A program made the translations under genes and the position numbers. A stretch of DNA of 5,816 nucleotides, taken from assembly GCA_947258835.1 (NCBI GenBank), contig CAMYJY010000140.1:1-5816 (forward strand), written 5' to 3'. Under the pieces are notes generated by a model, which saw nothing but the letters and a program-made list of their open reading frames with translations, ran no database searches and had not been told where the DNA came from. Of this stretch, positions 1 to 5,813 are shown piece after piece (the first letter of the stretch is position 1; each line of letters opens with the position of its first letter). Source of the DNA: an uncultured Pirellulales bacterium (lineage in GTDB: Bacteria; Planctomycetota; Planctomycetia; Pirellulales; Lacipirellulaceae).

Positions 1-45
1 CTCCGACAGCTTGCGAGCAACCTACTTACCCAGTTGCTCTGGTCA

Positions 46-64
46 CGGAATACGATAGATTCCG
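46..64. promoter_or_regulatory. Short perfect inverted repeat, possible operator
   Basis: CGGAAT (46-51) and ATTCCG (59-64) form a perfect 6-bp dyad around a 7-nt spacer, about 40 nt upstream of the candidate -35 element of the operon. The size and symmetry would suit a dimeric regulator. No T-run follows, so it does not look like a terminator of an upstream gene. A 6-bp dyad can arise by chance, so the regulatory reading is only a suggestion. Confidence 0.2.
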
Positions 65-100
65 CTCCACAAAATCCGCGTAGTCGGCAGCCTGGGCAAT

Positions 101-129
101 TTGCTTCGAATGACGACTAAGCTTATAAC
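101..129 (+). promoter_or_regulatory. Candidate sigma70-type promoter of the lipid-modification operon
   Basis: TTGCTT (101-106) and TATAAC (124-129) are separated by exactly 17 nt. The -10 matches the TATAAT consensus at five of six positions, and the -35 keeps the TTG core. Transcription would start near 135-137, giving a leader of about 35 nt that carries the strong ribosome site at 161. This is the AT-richest stretch upstream of gene 1 and the only well-spaced pair I saw there. No ECF-type (TGATC/TAAGA-like) promoter was recognised, although related operons in some proteobacteria are driven by such sigma factors. Confidence 0.42.
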
Positions 130-130
130 T

Positions 131-148
131 CAAAATGAGCAAAATGAG
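131..148 (+). repeat. Tandem 9-nt duplication CAAAATGAG x2 in the leader
   Basis: CAAAATGAG occurs twice back to back (131-139 and 140-148), exactly where the transcript is predicted to begin. It could be a recent slippage duplication or two half-sites for a regulator in direct orientation. Both copies contain an ATG and the two are in the same frame. That frame is neither followed by a recognisable protein nor continuous with gene 1. Confidence 0.5.
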
Positions 149-160
149 GTAAATCACTCC

Positions 161-166
161 AGGAGG
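161..166 (+). promoter_or_regulatory. Ribosome binding site that fixes the TTG start of gene 1
   Basis: AGGAGG, a full match to the anti-Shine-Dalgarno core, sits 5 nt before the TTG at 172. In that reading frame the last stop is TGA at 145-147, and no ATG or GTG lies between it and the first residues of the FAD-binding fold. TTG is therefore the only workable start. Confidence 0.85.
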
Positions 167-171
167 TCGCG

Positions 172-1512
172 TTGCGTATCGCTGTCATTGGTACTGGAAT
201 TTCCGGACTCGTCTGCGCCCGGCTGCTCGCACTCCATCACGAGGTAACCGTCTTTGAAGCGGAGCCGCGGATTGGTGGTCACTCCCATACCGCGCGCGTA
301 ACACTGACCGACCAGCCGGAAGAGTTGGCCATCGATACGGGATTCATCGTTTACAATGAGCGGACGTATCCCAAATTCACCCAAATACTGGCCGACCTGA
401 ACGTCGCCACGCAGCCGACACACATGAGTTTTAGCGTCCGCTGCGATGCCTCGGGGCTGGAATACAATGGCACCTCGCTCAACGGACTGTTTGCCCAGCG
501 GCGGAATCTGTGCCGACCGTCCTTCTGGAAAATGCTCCGCGATATCTGGCGTTTTAACCGCGAAGGCAGTGCGGATTATCAGTCCGTCCCACCGGAGCAA
601 TCCGTCGGCGACTACCTTGCCGAAAAGGGATATTCCGCCCAATTCCGCGAGCACTATCTGCTCCCCATGGGAGCGGCCATCTGGTCTTGTCCCGGCGGTG
701 AATTTGCCCGCTTCCCAATTGGTTTTATTTTGCAATTCTTCCTCAACCACGGTCTGCTGGATCTGCGCCATCGCCCCACCTGGCGGGTGATCCAGGGAGG
801 CTCCCAGGCCTATGTTGCGCGTTTGGCCCAGCCGCTGGCCGCACAAATCCGACTGGCTTGCCCCATCCAATCCGTGCGGCGGCTGGAACACGAAGTCCGG
901 GTCCAGCACTCCGCCGGCACCGAAAGTTTTGACGAGATTGTGGTGGCCTGCCACAGCGACCAGGCGCTGCGGATGCTCGACGACGCCGATGCCACGGAAC
1001 GTGAGATCTTGTCCGAATTTCCCTACGCCAAAAACGTGGCCGTACTGCATACCGATGCGTCCGTGCTACCCTTCAGAAAACGGGCCTGGGCCTGCTGGAA
1101 CTATCGTCTGACGGGAAATCCCACCTCGCCCCCCACAGTCACCTACAATATGAACCTGCTCCAAAATCTGGCCTCCCGACAAACATTTTGCGTCACACTG
1201 AATGACACGGAGTCGATCGATCCCGCACGGATGCTGGCCCAGTTTCATTACTCCCACCCGCTGTTCACCACACGACGGCAGGCGGTCCAGGAGCGGCATC
1301 AGGAACTGATTCGCCACCGCCGCAGCTCGTTTTGCGGTGCGTACTGGCGGAATGGATTTCACGAGGATGGCGTCGTGAGCGCCCTGCGGGTCTGTCGTGA
1401 CTTCGGCATTCCGGATTGGACGGCCGCTACCAGACAACCCTACTCCACGACGCAACAGGGCGGCAGCCCGGCGGTTGCGACTACGACCACAATTACCGGA
1501 GGGACGGATTGA
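172..1512 (+). CDS. FAD-dependent oxidoreductase of the amine-oxidase fold (COG2907-like)
   Basis: A 446-residue soluble flavoprotein. The N-terminus is a Rossmann FAD-binding unit: IAVIGTGISG with Gly7, Gly9 and Gly12, then the acidic end of strand 2 (VFEAE, Glu29) and the RIGGHSHT segment (33-40). Further family blocks are DTGFIVYN (55-62), LPMGAAIWSCP (164-174), the RPTWRVIQGGSQAYV block (201-215), TYNMNLLQNL (324-333) and the C-terminal FAD-contacting GAYWRNGFHEDG (389-400). These blocks, in this order, are typical of COG2907 proteins, which usually sit beside DUF1365 and CFA-type methyltransferase genes. The length is normal. The last 20 residues are Thr/Gly-rich and weakly conserved in appearance; their DNA precedes and overlaps the next start. 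The substrate is unproven. By context it probably oxidises or desaturates acyl chains of phospholipids, as a flavin partner of the methyltransferases. It is not a classical amine oxidase by context. Translation starts at TTG. Confidence 0.93.
   Translation: MRIAVIGTGISGLVCARLLALHHEVTVFEAEPRIGGHSHTARVTLTDQPEELAIDTGFIVYNERTYPKFTQILADLNVATQPTHMSFSVRCDASGLEYNGTSLNGLFAQRRNLCRPSFWKMLRDIWRFNREGSADYQSVPPEQSVGDYLAEKGYSAQFREHYLLPMGAAIWSCPGGEFARFPIGFILQFFLNHGLLDLRHRPTWRVIQGGSQAYVARLAQPLAAQIRLACPIQSVRRLEHEVRVQHSAGTESFDEIVVACHSDQALRMLDDADATEREILSEFPYAKNVAVLHTDASVLPFRKRAWACWNYRLTGNPTSPPTVTYNMNLLQNLASRQTFCVTLNDTESIDPARMLAQFHYSHPLFTTRRQAVQERHQELIRHRRSSFCGAYWRNGFHEDGVVSALRVCRDFGIPDWTAATRQPYSTTQQGGSPAVATTTTITGGTD
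1498..1503 (+). promoter_or_regulatory. Ribosome binding site that decides the TTG start of gene 2
   Basis: GGAGGG lies 5 nt before a TTG at 1509, whose last two bases begin the TGA stop of gene 1 (TTGA overlap). The upstream in-frame ATG at 1416 lacks a comparable site and would add 31 residues unlike the family. The TTG is therefore the better start. Confidence 0.7.
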
Positions 1513-2336
1513 GCCACGTGCCCCCAACTCCCCCCAGTCACGCGCGAAAATCCCTCACCGCGCCTGGGGCCTGCGACTCCCCCGCGATCCCACCGCGGAC
1601 CTGCCTCTACGAAGGCGTCGTGCAACACTGCCGACGGACCCCCAGACAGCACGCCTTTCGCTACAAAATATGCCTGTTTGGCATCCACCTGGATGAGATC
1701 GAACAGGTGTTTCGCTGGCCGCGGTTGCTCTCCACCAGCCCCTGGAGCTGCCTGCGCTTTCGACGGGCCGATTATCATGGCGATCCCGATCGCCCCCTCG
1801 CGGACTGCGTGCGGGAGACCGTACAGCAGGCCACGGACCTGGACGTCGCGGGGCCGATTATGCTGCTGACCCATCCCAGGTATTTTGGCTTGGTGTGCAA
1901 TCCAGTGTCTTTTTACTACTGTTACAGCAGCGATGGACGCCAACTGGAAGCGGTCCTGGCTGAAGTCACCAACACCCCCTGGGGGGAACGGCATGGTTAT
2001 GTGATTCCCTGGCCCGCGGGGCAGGCCGTGCAACATTTTCAGTGCGATAAAGAACTGCACGTCTCGCCTTTCCTGCCGATGGCGTTACAATACCACTGGC
2101 GGTTGACAATCCCCTCGGAGCGGCTCACGGTACACATCGAAGACCACGATCTCAACGGCAAGGTCTTTGCAGCCACGCTCTTGCTTCGGCAGCGCCCGCT
2201 GTCTATAAGAAATGTGACGCGTGCCGTGGTGGGTTATCCGTGGATGACCGCCCAAGTTTTGCTGGCCATCTATTGGCAAGCACTGAAACTCTGGTGGAAG
2301 CGGGTACCGTTCCACCCCCATCCGAAGAGCCCTTGA
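1509..2336 (+). CDS. DUF1365 family protein (COG3496-like)
   Basis: With the TTG at 1509 this is a 275-residue protein, close to the usual family length. Conserved blocks are the opening CLYEGVVQHCRRTPRQHAF (32-50) and RYKICLFGIHLDEI (51-64), then HPRYFGLVCNPVSFYYCY (122-139), EVTNTPWGERHGYV (152-165), KELHVSPFLPM (181-191) and the C-terminal GYPWMTAQVLLAIYWQALKL region (242-261). The C-terminal stretch is hydrophobic and aromatic with a basic end (KLWWKR), and might lie on or in the membrane. No catalytic residue is established for the family, and its biochemical role is unknown. Its near-constant partnership with COG2907 flavoproteins and CFA-type methyltransferases suggests a role in the same acyl-chain modification. 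The start overlaps the end of gene 1, and the stop TGA shares its A with the ATG of gene 3. An ATG at 1416 in the same frame would give 306 residues but is judged less likely. Confidence 0.88.
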   Translation: MSHVPPTPPSHARKSLTAPGACDSPAIPPRTCLYEGVVQHCRRTPRQHAFRYKICLFGIHLDEIEQVFRWPRLLSTSPWSCLRFRRADYHGDPDRPLADCVRETVQQATDLDVAGPIMLLTHPRYFGLVCNPVSFYYCYSSDGRQLEAVLAEVTNTPWGERHGYVIPWPAGQAVQHFQCDKELHVSPFLPMALQYHWRLTIPSERLTVHIEDHDLNGKVFAATLLLRQRPLSIRNVTRAVVGYPWMTAQVLLAIYWQALKLWWKRVPFHPHPKSP

Positions 2337-3607
2337 TGTCGAATTCAACAATCACTCCGCCACAGCTACCCGCCGCGACGATCAACACACCGCAGACCCG
2401 CCAGGGTCACTCCCTGAACTGGCTGCAGCGGTTTGCCAAGAACAAATTGTATCGGTGGCTGCAGGGTCTGGAACACGGCCAGATCCGAGTTCAGGACTGG
2501 CAAGGTACGGAACAGAGCTGGGGAGACGACGACCTGCTATGGGCGGAGTGGCAGATCCATCACCCAAAATTCTTTAGCCGCCTGGCAACCCAGGGCAGCC
2601 TGGGCATCGCGGAATCCTACCTACAGCGGGAGTGGGATGCCGAGGACCTCACCTCCCTGCTACGCATCCTCTGTCGCAATCTCCACCGCATGGCCGGCGC
2701 CGAGGGCCGTTTGGCCGCCATCGCCTACGGCCTCCGTAGCTTCTTGAGCAAATTGGACGGCAACACGCTTGCCGGCAGCCGCCGTCATATTGCGGCGCAT
2801 TATGACCTCAGCAACGAGCTCTTCGAGCTCTTCCTCGATCCGAGCCTGATGTACTCGTGCGCCTATTTTGAAGACCCTCGGATGACGCTGCACGAAGCGT
2901 CCCTGGCAAAACTGGACCGCGTTTGCCGCCAGCTCGCGCTCCAAGCCACAGACCAGCTGCTGGAGATTGGCACCGGCTGGGGCGGGTTGGCCCTGTTTGC
3001 GGCGAAACATCATGGCTGCCAGGTCACGACGACCACCATTTCCGCCGCTCAAGGCAAAAGAGCCCGGCAACGATTTCAGGCCGCCGGTGTCACGTCCCAC
3101 GTCCGACTGCTCAATACCGACTACCGCCAACTCAGCGGGCAATATGACAAAGTGGTCTCGATTGAGATGATTGAAGCGGTGGGCGAGCGCCACCTGGACA
3201 CGTATTTTCGTCAGTGTGGACAGCTCCTCCGACCGGGTGGCAGATTGGTTCTCCAAGCAATCGTCATGCCCGAACAGCGCTATGCGGCCTACCGCCGTGG
3301 CGTCGATTTTATTCGCCAGTACATTTTCCCGGGAGGTTTTTTGCCGTCGGTGGCCGCCATGCAAGAGGCCGTGGGACGGACCTCCAATCTGCGGCTCCAT
3401 TCCCTCGAAGATATCTCCCCGCATTATGCCCGCACCTTGCAGGCTTGGAGACAAAGATTTCTGGACCACGTGGCACAGGTGCTGGACCTCGGCTTCGATG
3501 ATCGTTTTGTCCGCATGTGGGAGTATTATTTGTGCTACTGCGAGGCAGCGTTTCGGGAGCAAGCCGTGCGCGTGGTCCAGATGGCCTGGGACAAACCGAC
3601 ATGCTAG
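2336..3607 (+). CDS. Cyclopropane-fatty-acyl-phospholipid synthase family SAM methyltransferase (first copy)
   Basis: A 423-residue protein with the CFA layout: an N-terminal lipid-binding region (about 28-150), then a class I SAM-dependent methyltransferase domain (about 150-423). Visible motifs are HIAAHYDLSNELFELFLD (151-168), YSCAYFED with Cys175 (173-180), SAM motif I LLEIGTGWGG (208-217), EMIEAVG with Glu280 (277-283), LQAI (306-309), FPGGFLPS (331-338) and HYARTLQAW with Tyr364 (363-371). By recalled comparison with E. coli CFA synthase, Cys175, Glu280, Ile309 and Tyr364 match bicarbonate-binding residues, but the His position is Gln307. Motif I reads GTG where GCG is common. The family moves a methylene from SAM onto cis double bonds of membrane phospholipids; relatives make methyl-branched or methylene chains instead. 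I start at ATG 2336 (TGATG overlap with gene 2) because the in-frame ATG at 2240 adds 32 residues of antiparallel-frame character inside gene 2. The ribosome site is weak (GAAGAG), so coupling is likely. Confidence 0.93.
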   Translation: MSNSTITPPQLPAATINTPQTRQGHSLNWLQRFAKNKLYRWLQGLEHGQIRVQDWQGTEQSWGDDDLLWAEWQIHHPKFFSRLATQGSLGIAESYLQREWDAEDLTSLLRILCRNLHRMAGAEGRLAAIAYGLRSFLSKLDGNTLAGSRRHIAAHYDLSNELFELFLDPSLMYSCAYFEDPRMTLHEASLAKLDRVCRQLALQATDQLLEIGTGWGGLALFAAKHHGCQVTTTTISAAQGKRARQRFQAAGVTSHVRLLNTDYRQLSGQYDKVVSIEMIEAVGERHLDTYFRQCGQLLRPGGRLVLQAIVMPEQRYAAYRRGVDFIRQYIFPGGFLPSVAAMQEAVGRTSNLRLHSLEDISPHYARTLQAWRQRFLDHVAQVLDLGFDDRFVRMWEYYLCYCEAAFREQAVRVVQMAWDKPTC

Positions 3608-4806
3608 ATGCAGCGACCACGACCACGAAAAAGTTTGGCAACGTGCCGGAAAACAATTCCGCGCCGCCGCCCCGGCGTCACGGGGGGTACTTGCTGGAGG
3701 CCGCCGAACGCGGCCTGCTCCCCGATTGGCTGCTCCGCTGGGGAATGCGGCGCTTGCTGAAGAACCGGCTGCGGGAACTCCGCGCGCAAGATGCCGCCAC
3801 ATCACTCGACGCCTTCCTGCAGGCCACCCAGTCCCTCCCCATCGCGGTCACCCCCGCACGGGCCAACCAACAGCACTATGAGGTGCCGGCAGGTTTTTTC
3901 CTCCACGTGCTGGGCGACCACCGCAAGTACAGTTGCTGCTATTGGCCCAGCGATACCAAGGACCTCTCGGCAGCCGAAGCCCAGGCGCTGACCTTAACGT
4001 GTCAACATGCCGAGCTGGAAGACGGGCAAAAAATTTTGGAACTCGGCTGCGGCTGGGGAAGTCTCTCGCTGTGGATGGCCCAACGGTATCCCCACAGTCC
4101 CATCACGGCCGTCTCCAACTCGCACTCCCAGCGCCAATTCATCGAGCAGCAAGCCCAACAACGAGGACTTGCCAACCTCGAAGTCATCACTGCGGATGTT
4201 AATGACTACGCGCCGGACAATAGCTACGATCGCATCGTCTCGGTCGAGATGTTGGAGCACCTGCGGAATCATACGGCGCTGCTGCACAGGCTCCACGGCT
4301 GGCTCCAGCCCCACGGCAAATTGTTCGTGCATATCTTTTGCCACCGACAATGGCCCTATTTTTTCCAGACCGCTGGCGAGGAAAATTGGATGGGGCGGTA
4401 CTTCTTTACCGGCGGCATGATGCCCAGTGCGGACCTGCTGCCACGGTGTGCGGATTCCTTCGAGCTGGTGGGCCGCTGGGAATGGAATGGCTTGCACTAC
4501 GCGAAAACCTGCCGGGCCTGGCTGCACAACCTGGATGCCGCGGAGCGGCAGCCCAGCCGAGCTACCACGCACGAAGCACCGCCCCGCTCCCCAATCTCGC
4601 CGCACAGCGGGCAGGCGGCACAGCCTGCAACTCCTGACAGTATGGACGAATCGCTGCCCGGCATCCTGCGCGCAACCTATGGAGACAGCGAGGCCCGCCG
4701 CTGGCGTCAGCGCTGGCGGATGTTTTTCATGGCCTGCGAGGAACTTTTTCAATACAACCACGGTCATGAGTGGTTCGTTTCCCATTATCTTTTCCAGCGA
4801 AAGTGA
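3601..4806 (+). CDS. CFA-family SAM-dependent methyltransferase, divergent second copy (coclaurine N-methyltransferase-like subgroup)
   Basis: A 401-residue class I methyltransferase. Motifs are QQHYEVPAGFF (90-100), KYSCCYW with Cys112 (109-115), SAM motif I ILELGCGWGSLSLW (145-158), ITAVSNSHSQRQFIE (168-182), VITADVNDY (195-203), SVEMLEH with Glu219 (214-220), LFVHIFCHR with His244 (241-249), FFTGGMMPSADLL (268-280), LHYAKTCRAW with Tyr300 (298-307) and RWRMFFMACEELF (371-383). This set marks the subgroup that resembles plant coclaurine N-methyltransferases, but bacterial members commonly lie next to DUF1295 genes. It lacks the long N-terminal lipid-binding region of the first copy. Between about 313 and 350 there is a Pro/Ser/Thr/Ala-rich low-complexity stretch that looks inserted between the NLDA and RATYGD segments; the first 28 residues also look like a loose extension. 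ATG 3601 overlaps the gene 3 stop (ATGCTAG), while an earlier ATG at 3517 lies deep in gene 3. The likely substrate is an acyl chain or an intermediate from gene 3; this is inference. Confidence 0.9.
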   Translation: MLDAATTTTKKFGNVPENNSAPPPRRHGGYLLEAAERGLLPDWLLRWGMRRLLKNRLRELRAQDAATSLDAFLQATQSLPIAVTPARANQQHYEVPAGFFLHVLGDHRKYSCCYWPSDTKDLSAAEAQALTLTCQHAELEDGQKILELGCGWGSLSLWMAQRYPHSPITAVSNSHSQRQFIEQQAQQRGLANLEVITADVNDYAPDNSYDRIVSVEMLEHLRNHTALLHRLHGWLQPHGKLFVHIFCHRQWPYFFQTAGEENWMGRYFFTGGMMPSADLLPRCADSFELVGRWEWNGLHYAKTCRAWLHNLDAAERQPSRATTHEAPPRSPISPHSGQAAQPATPDSMDESLPGILRATYGDSEARRWRQRWRMFFMACEELFQYNHGHEWFVSHYLFQRK

Positions 4807-4812
4807 CGGCCG

Positions 4813-5598
4813 ATGAGCCCTCTGGTGCAGCAGGTAGGCGGGCTATCCGCTGCGGTGGTCGCGGCGCTGATGGGCACGACTTGGCTGCTCAGCTTGCGGC
4901 TCCGCAATGCGAGCATTGTGGACCTGGTGTGGGGCATGGGTTTTGTACTGATCGCCTGGGCCAGTTTTTTGTACGTCGGTGCGACCGGACCGCTGCTGCT
5001 GCCGTGCCTGACCTCCCTCTGGGGCGTGCGTCTGTCTGTCTATTTGGCCTGGCGGAATCACGGCAAACCCGAAGACTTTCGCTATCAAGCGATGCGACGC
5101 ACATGGGGAGCACGGTTTCCTCTCGTGAGCCTCGGATCCGTCTTCGCGCTGCAAGGGGCCATCATGTGGCTGGTTTCCCTGCCCGTGCAGTACGGCATTG
5201 CGGTCGCGGCGCCGGCTGCCGGCTGGGTGCGCAGCGGCGGAGTCGTGCTGTGGACGCTAGGCTTCCTCTGCGAATCCGTGGGAGATTGGCAACTCGCCAA
5301 GTTCAAGGCGAATCCCGCCAACCGGCACGGCCTGCTCCAAACGGGACTCTGGCGTTACACACGACACCCCAACTATTTTGGTGATTTTCTCGTCTGGTGG
5401 GGACTTTATTTGATTGCCCTCTCCCAGGGAGCTGCCTGGTGGACGGTGATCGGACCGCTGGTCATGTCCGTACTCTTGCGCCGCGTCTCCGGCGTGACCT
5501 TGCTCGAGAAAAGCCTCAAAGAAACAAAACCAGGCTACGCCGCTTACGTCCGGCGGACCAATGCCTTTTTCCCGTGGCCACCAAGCCAAAAGTCGTAG
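4813..5598 (+). CDS. DUF1295 membrane protein, steroid 5-alpha-reductase-like / isoprenylcysteine methyltransferase-like superfamily
   Basis: A 261-residue polytopic inner-membrane protein. Hydrophobic segments lie at roughly 10-29, 36-55, 59-79, 104-130, 141-155, 191-205 and 207-222. The family signature is GLLQTGLWRYTRHPNYFGD (173-191), with the RHPNYFG core at 184-190, a nucleotide or cofactor-binding segment near the membrane face. The C-terminal LLEKSLKETKPGYAAYVRRTNAFFPWPP (230-257) is also typical. DUF1295 proteins are related to NADPH-dependent C=C reductases (steroid 5-alpha-reductase) and are often found downstream of CFA-type genes. Here it could reduce a double bond left or shifted by the methyltransferases, for example a methylene intermediate to a methyl branch; this is inference. 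It starts 6 nt after gene 4 with no strong ribosome site, which suggests coupling. A terminator follows directly after the stop. Confidence 0.92.
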   Translation: MSPLVQQVGGLSAAVVAALMGTTWLLSLRLRNASIVDLVWGMGFVLIAWASFLYVGATGPLLLPCLTSLWGVRLSVYLAWRNHGKPEDFRYQAMRRTWGARFPLVSLGSVFALQGAIMWLVSLPVQYGIAVAAPAAGWVRSGGVVLWTLGFLCESVGDWQLAKFKANPANRHGLLQTGLWRYTRHPNYFGDFLVWWGLYLIALSQGAAWWTVIGPLVMSVLLRRVSGVTLLEKSLKETKPGYAAYVRRTNAFFPWPPSQKS

Positions 5599-5600
5599 GC

Positions 5601-5622
5601 TGGGGCGAAGCCCCACCTTTTT
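5601..5622 (+). terminator. Intrinsic terminator of the operon
   Basis: T-GGGGC-GAA-GCCCC-A forms a 6-bp GC-rich stem with a 3-nt loop (5601-5615), followed by CC and TTTTT (5618-5622). It begins 3 nt after the stop codon of gene 5, as expected for a Rho-independent terminator. The core is fully palindromic apart from the loop, so it might also be one copy of a dispersed palindromic repeat serving as a terminator. Confidence 0.65.
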
Positions 5623-5636
5623 GAGATGTGTTTATT

Positions 5637-5749
5637 ATGTGAGATGTGAGATGTGAGATATTTGATGTATGGGACAACCTTAGCAAGCTGGGATGCTACC
5701 TAAGAAAATCACACCTCACATCAAATATCTTACATCTCACATCACACAT
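5637..5749. repeat. Long imperfect inverted repeat (32-nt arms, 49-nt loop)
   Basis: The arm at 5637-5668 is the reverse complement of 5718-5749 at 30 of 32 positions. The two mismatches are 5655/5731 (a G-U wobble in RNA) and 5642/5744. The 49-nt loop (5669-5717) itself holds short complementary pieces: CTTAG at 5679-5683 with CTAAG at 5700-5704, or alternatively TAGCA at 5681-5685 with TGCTA at 5694-5698. The sequence is AT-rich compared with the genes and has no coding potential I could see. It could be a MITE-like element, a cruciform-forming or transcript-stabilising hairpin, or one copy of a dispersed intergenic repeat. No target-site duplication was evident. Confidence 0.8.
5641..5661 (+). 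repeat. Tandem heptamer repeat GAGATGT (about three copies)
   Basis: GAGATGT occurs at 5641-5647 and 5648-5654, with a degenerate GAGATAT at 5655-5661. A further separate copy lies at 5623-5629. The run is inside the left arm of the large inverted repeat, and complementary TACATCTCACATCAC-type sequence appears in the right arm. Confidence 0.75.
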
Positions 5750-5768
5750 TCCTCGGGTGGCACCGACA

Positions 5769-5813
5769 GTCGGCCGGAGTTGACTCGGCCGTGGAGTCAT
5801 CCTTTGTCGGCCG
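5769..5813. repeat. GC-rich patch with three CGGCCG palindromes and a TGACTC/GAGTCA dyad
   Basis: CGGCCG is present at 5771-5776, 5786-5791 and 5808-5813, and the first and third copies are both preceded by GT (GTCGGCCG direct repeat, 5769-5776 and 5806-5813). TGACTC (5781-5786) and GAGTCA (5794-5799) can pair around a 7-nt loop, in competition with pairing of the first two CGGCCG copies. This could be a dispersed repeat, a regulatory region of a gene beyond the window, or the tail of a convergent gene. The window ends too soon to tell. Confidence 0.4.

Noticed and set aside
1..120. A plus-strand frame open from base 1 to the TAA at 118-120 (and another to the TAG at 81-83) that might be the 3-prime end of an upstream gene.
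   Set aside because: Fewer than 40 codons are visible with no family motif, and two frames compete. There is not enough to call a partial gene.
26..133. A 35-codon minus-strand reading frame starting with TTG in the leader, with a plausible-looking amphipathic composition.
   Set aside because: It has no well-placed ribosome site and no recognisable family, and it would run against the candidate promoter. Plus-strand frames in the same stretch are equally open, so chance is a sufficient explanation.
154..1050. A long open frame on the minus strand opposite gene 1.
   Set aside because: It is antisense to clear FAD-binding motifs and has no domain of its own. Long antisense frames are expected in GC-rich coding DNA.
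2240..2335. An upstream ATG that would extend gene 3 by 32 residues.
   Set aside because: It lies inside conserved C-terminal DUF1365 coding sequence. The ATG at 2336 coupled to the gene 2 stop fits the operon pattern and the family length.
3517..3600. An upstream ATG that would extend gene 4 by 28 residues.
   Set aside because: It lies within the conserved C-terminus of gene 3. The ATG at 3601 gives the coupled ATGCTAG overlap, and the extension has no family resemblance.
2660..3805. A long minus-strand open frame of 381 codons opposite genes 3 and 4.
   Set aside because: It covers the strongly conserved methyltransferase motifs on the plus strand, crosses a gene boundary and shows no recognisable protein family.
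3601..4806. Gene 4 as an alkaloid (coclaurine) N-methyltransferase.
   Set aside because: The resemblance reflects shared CFA-superfamily ancestry. The operon context is lipid modification and nothing points to alkaloid substrates.
5637..5749. CRISPR array suggested by the GAGATGT repeats.
   Set aside because: The repeats are 7 nt and directly tandem with no spacers, and the opposite arm is inverted. This is a hairpin repeat, not an array.
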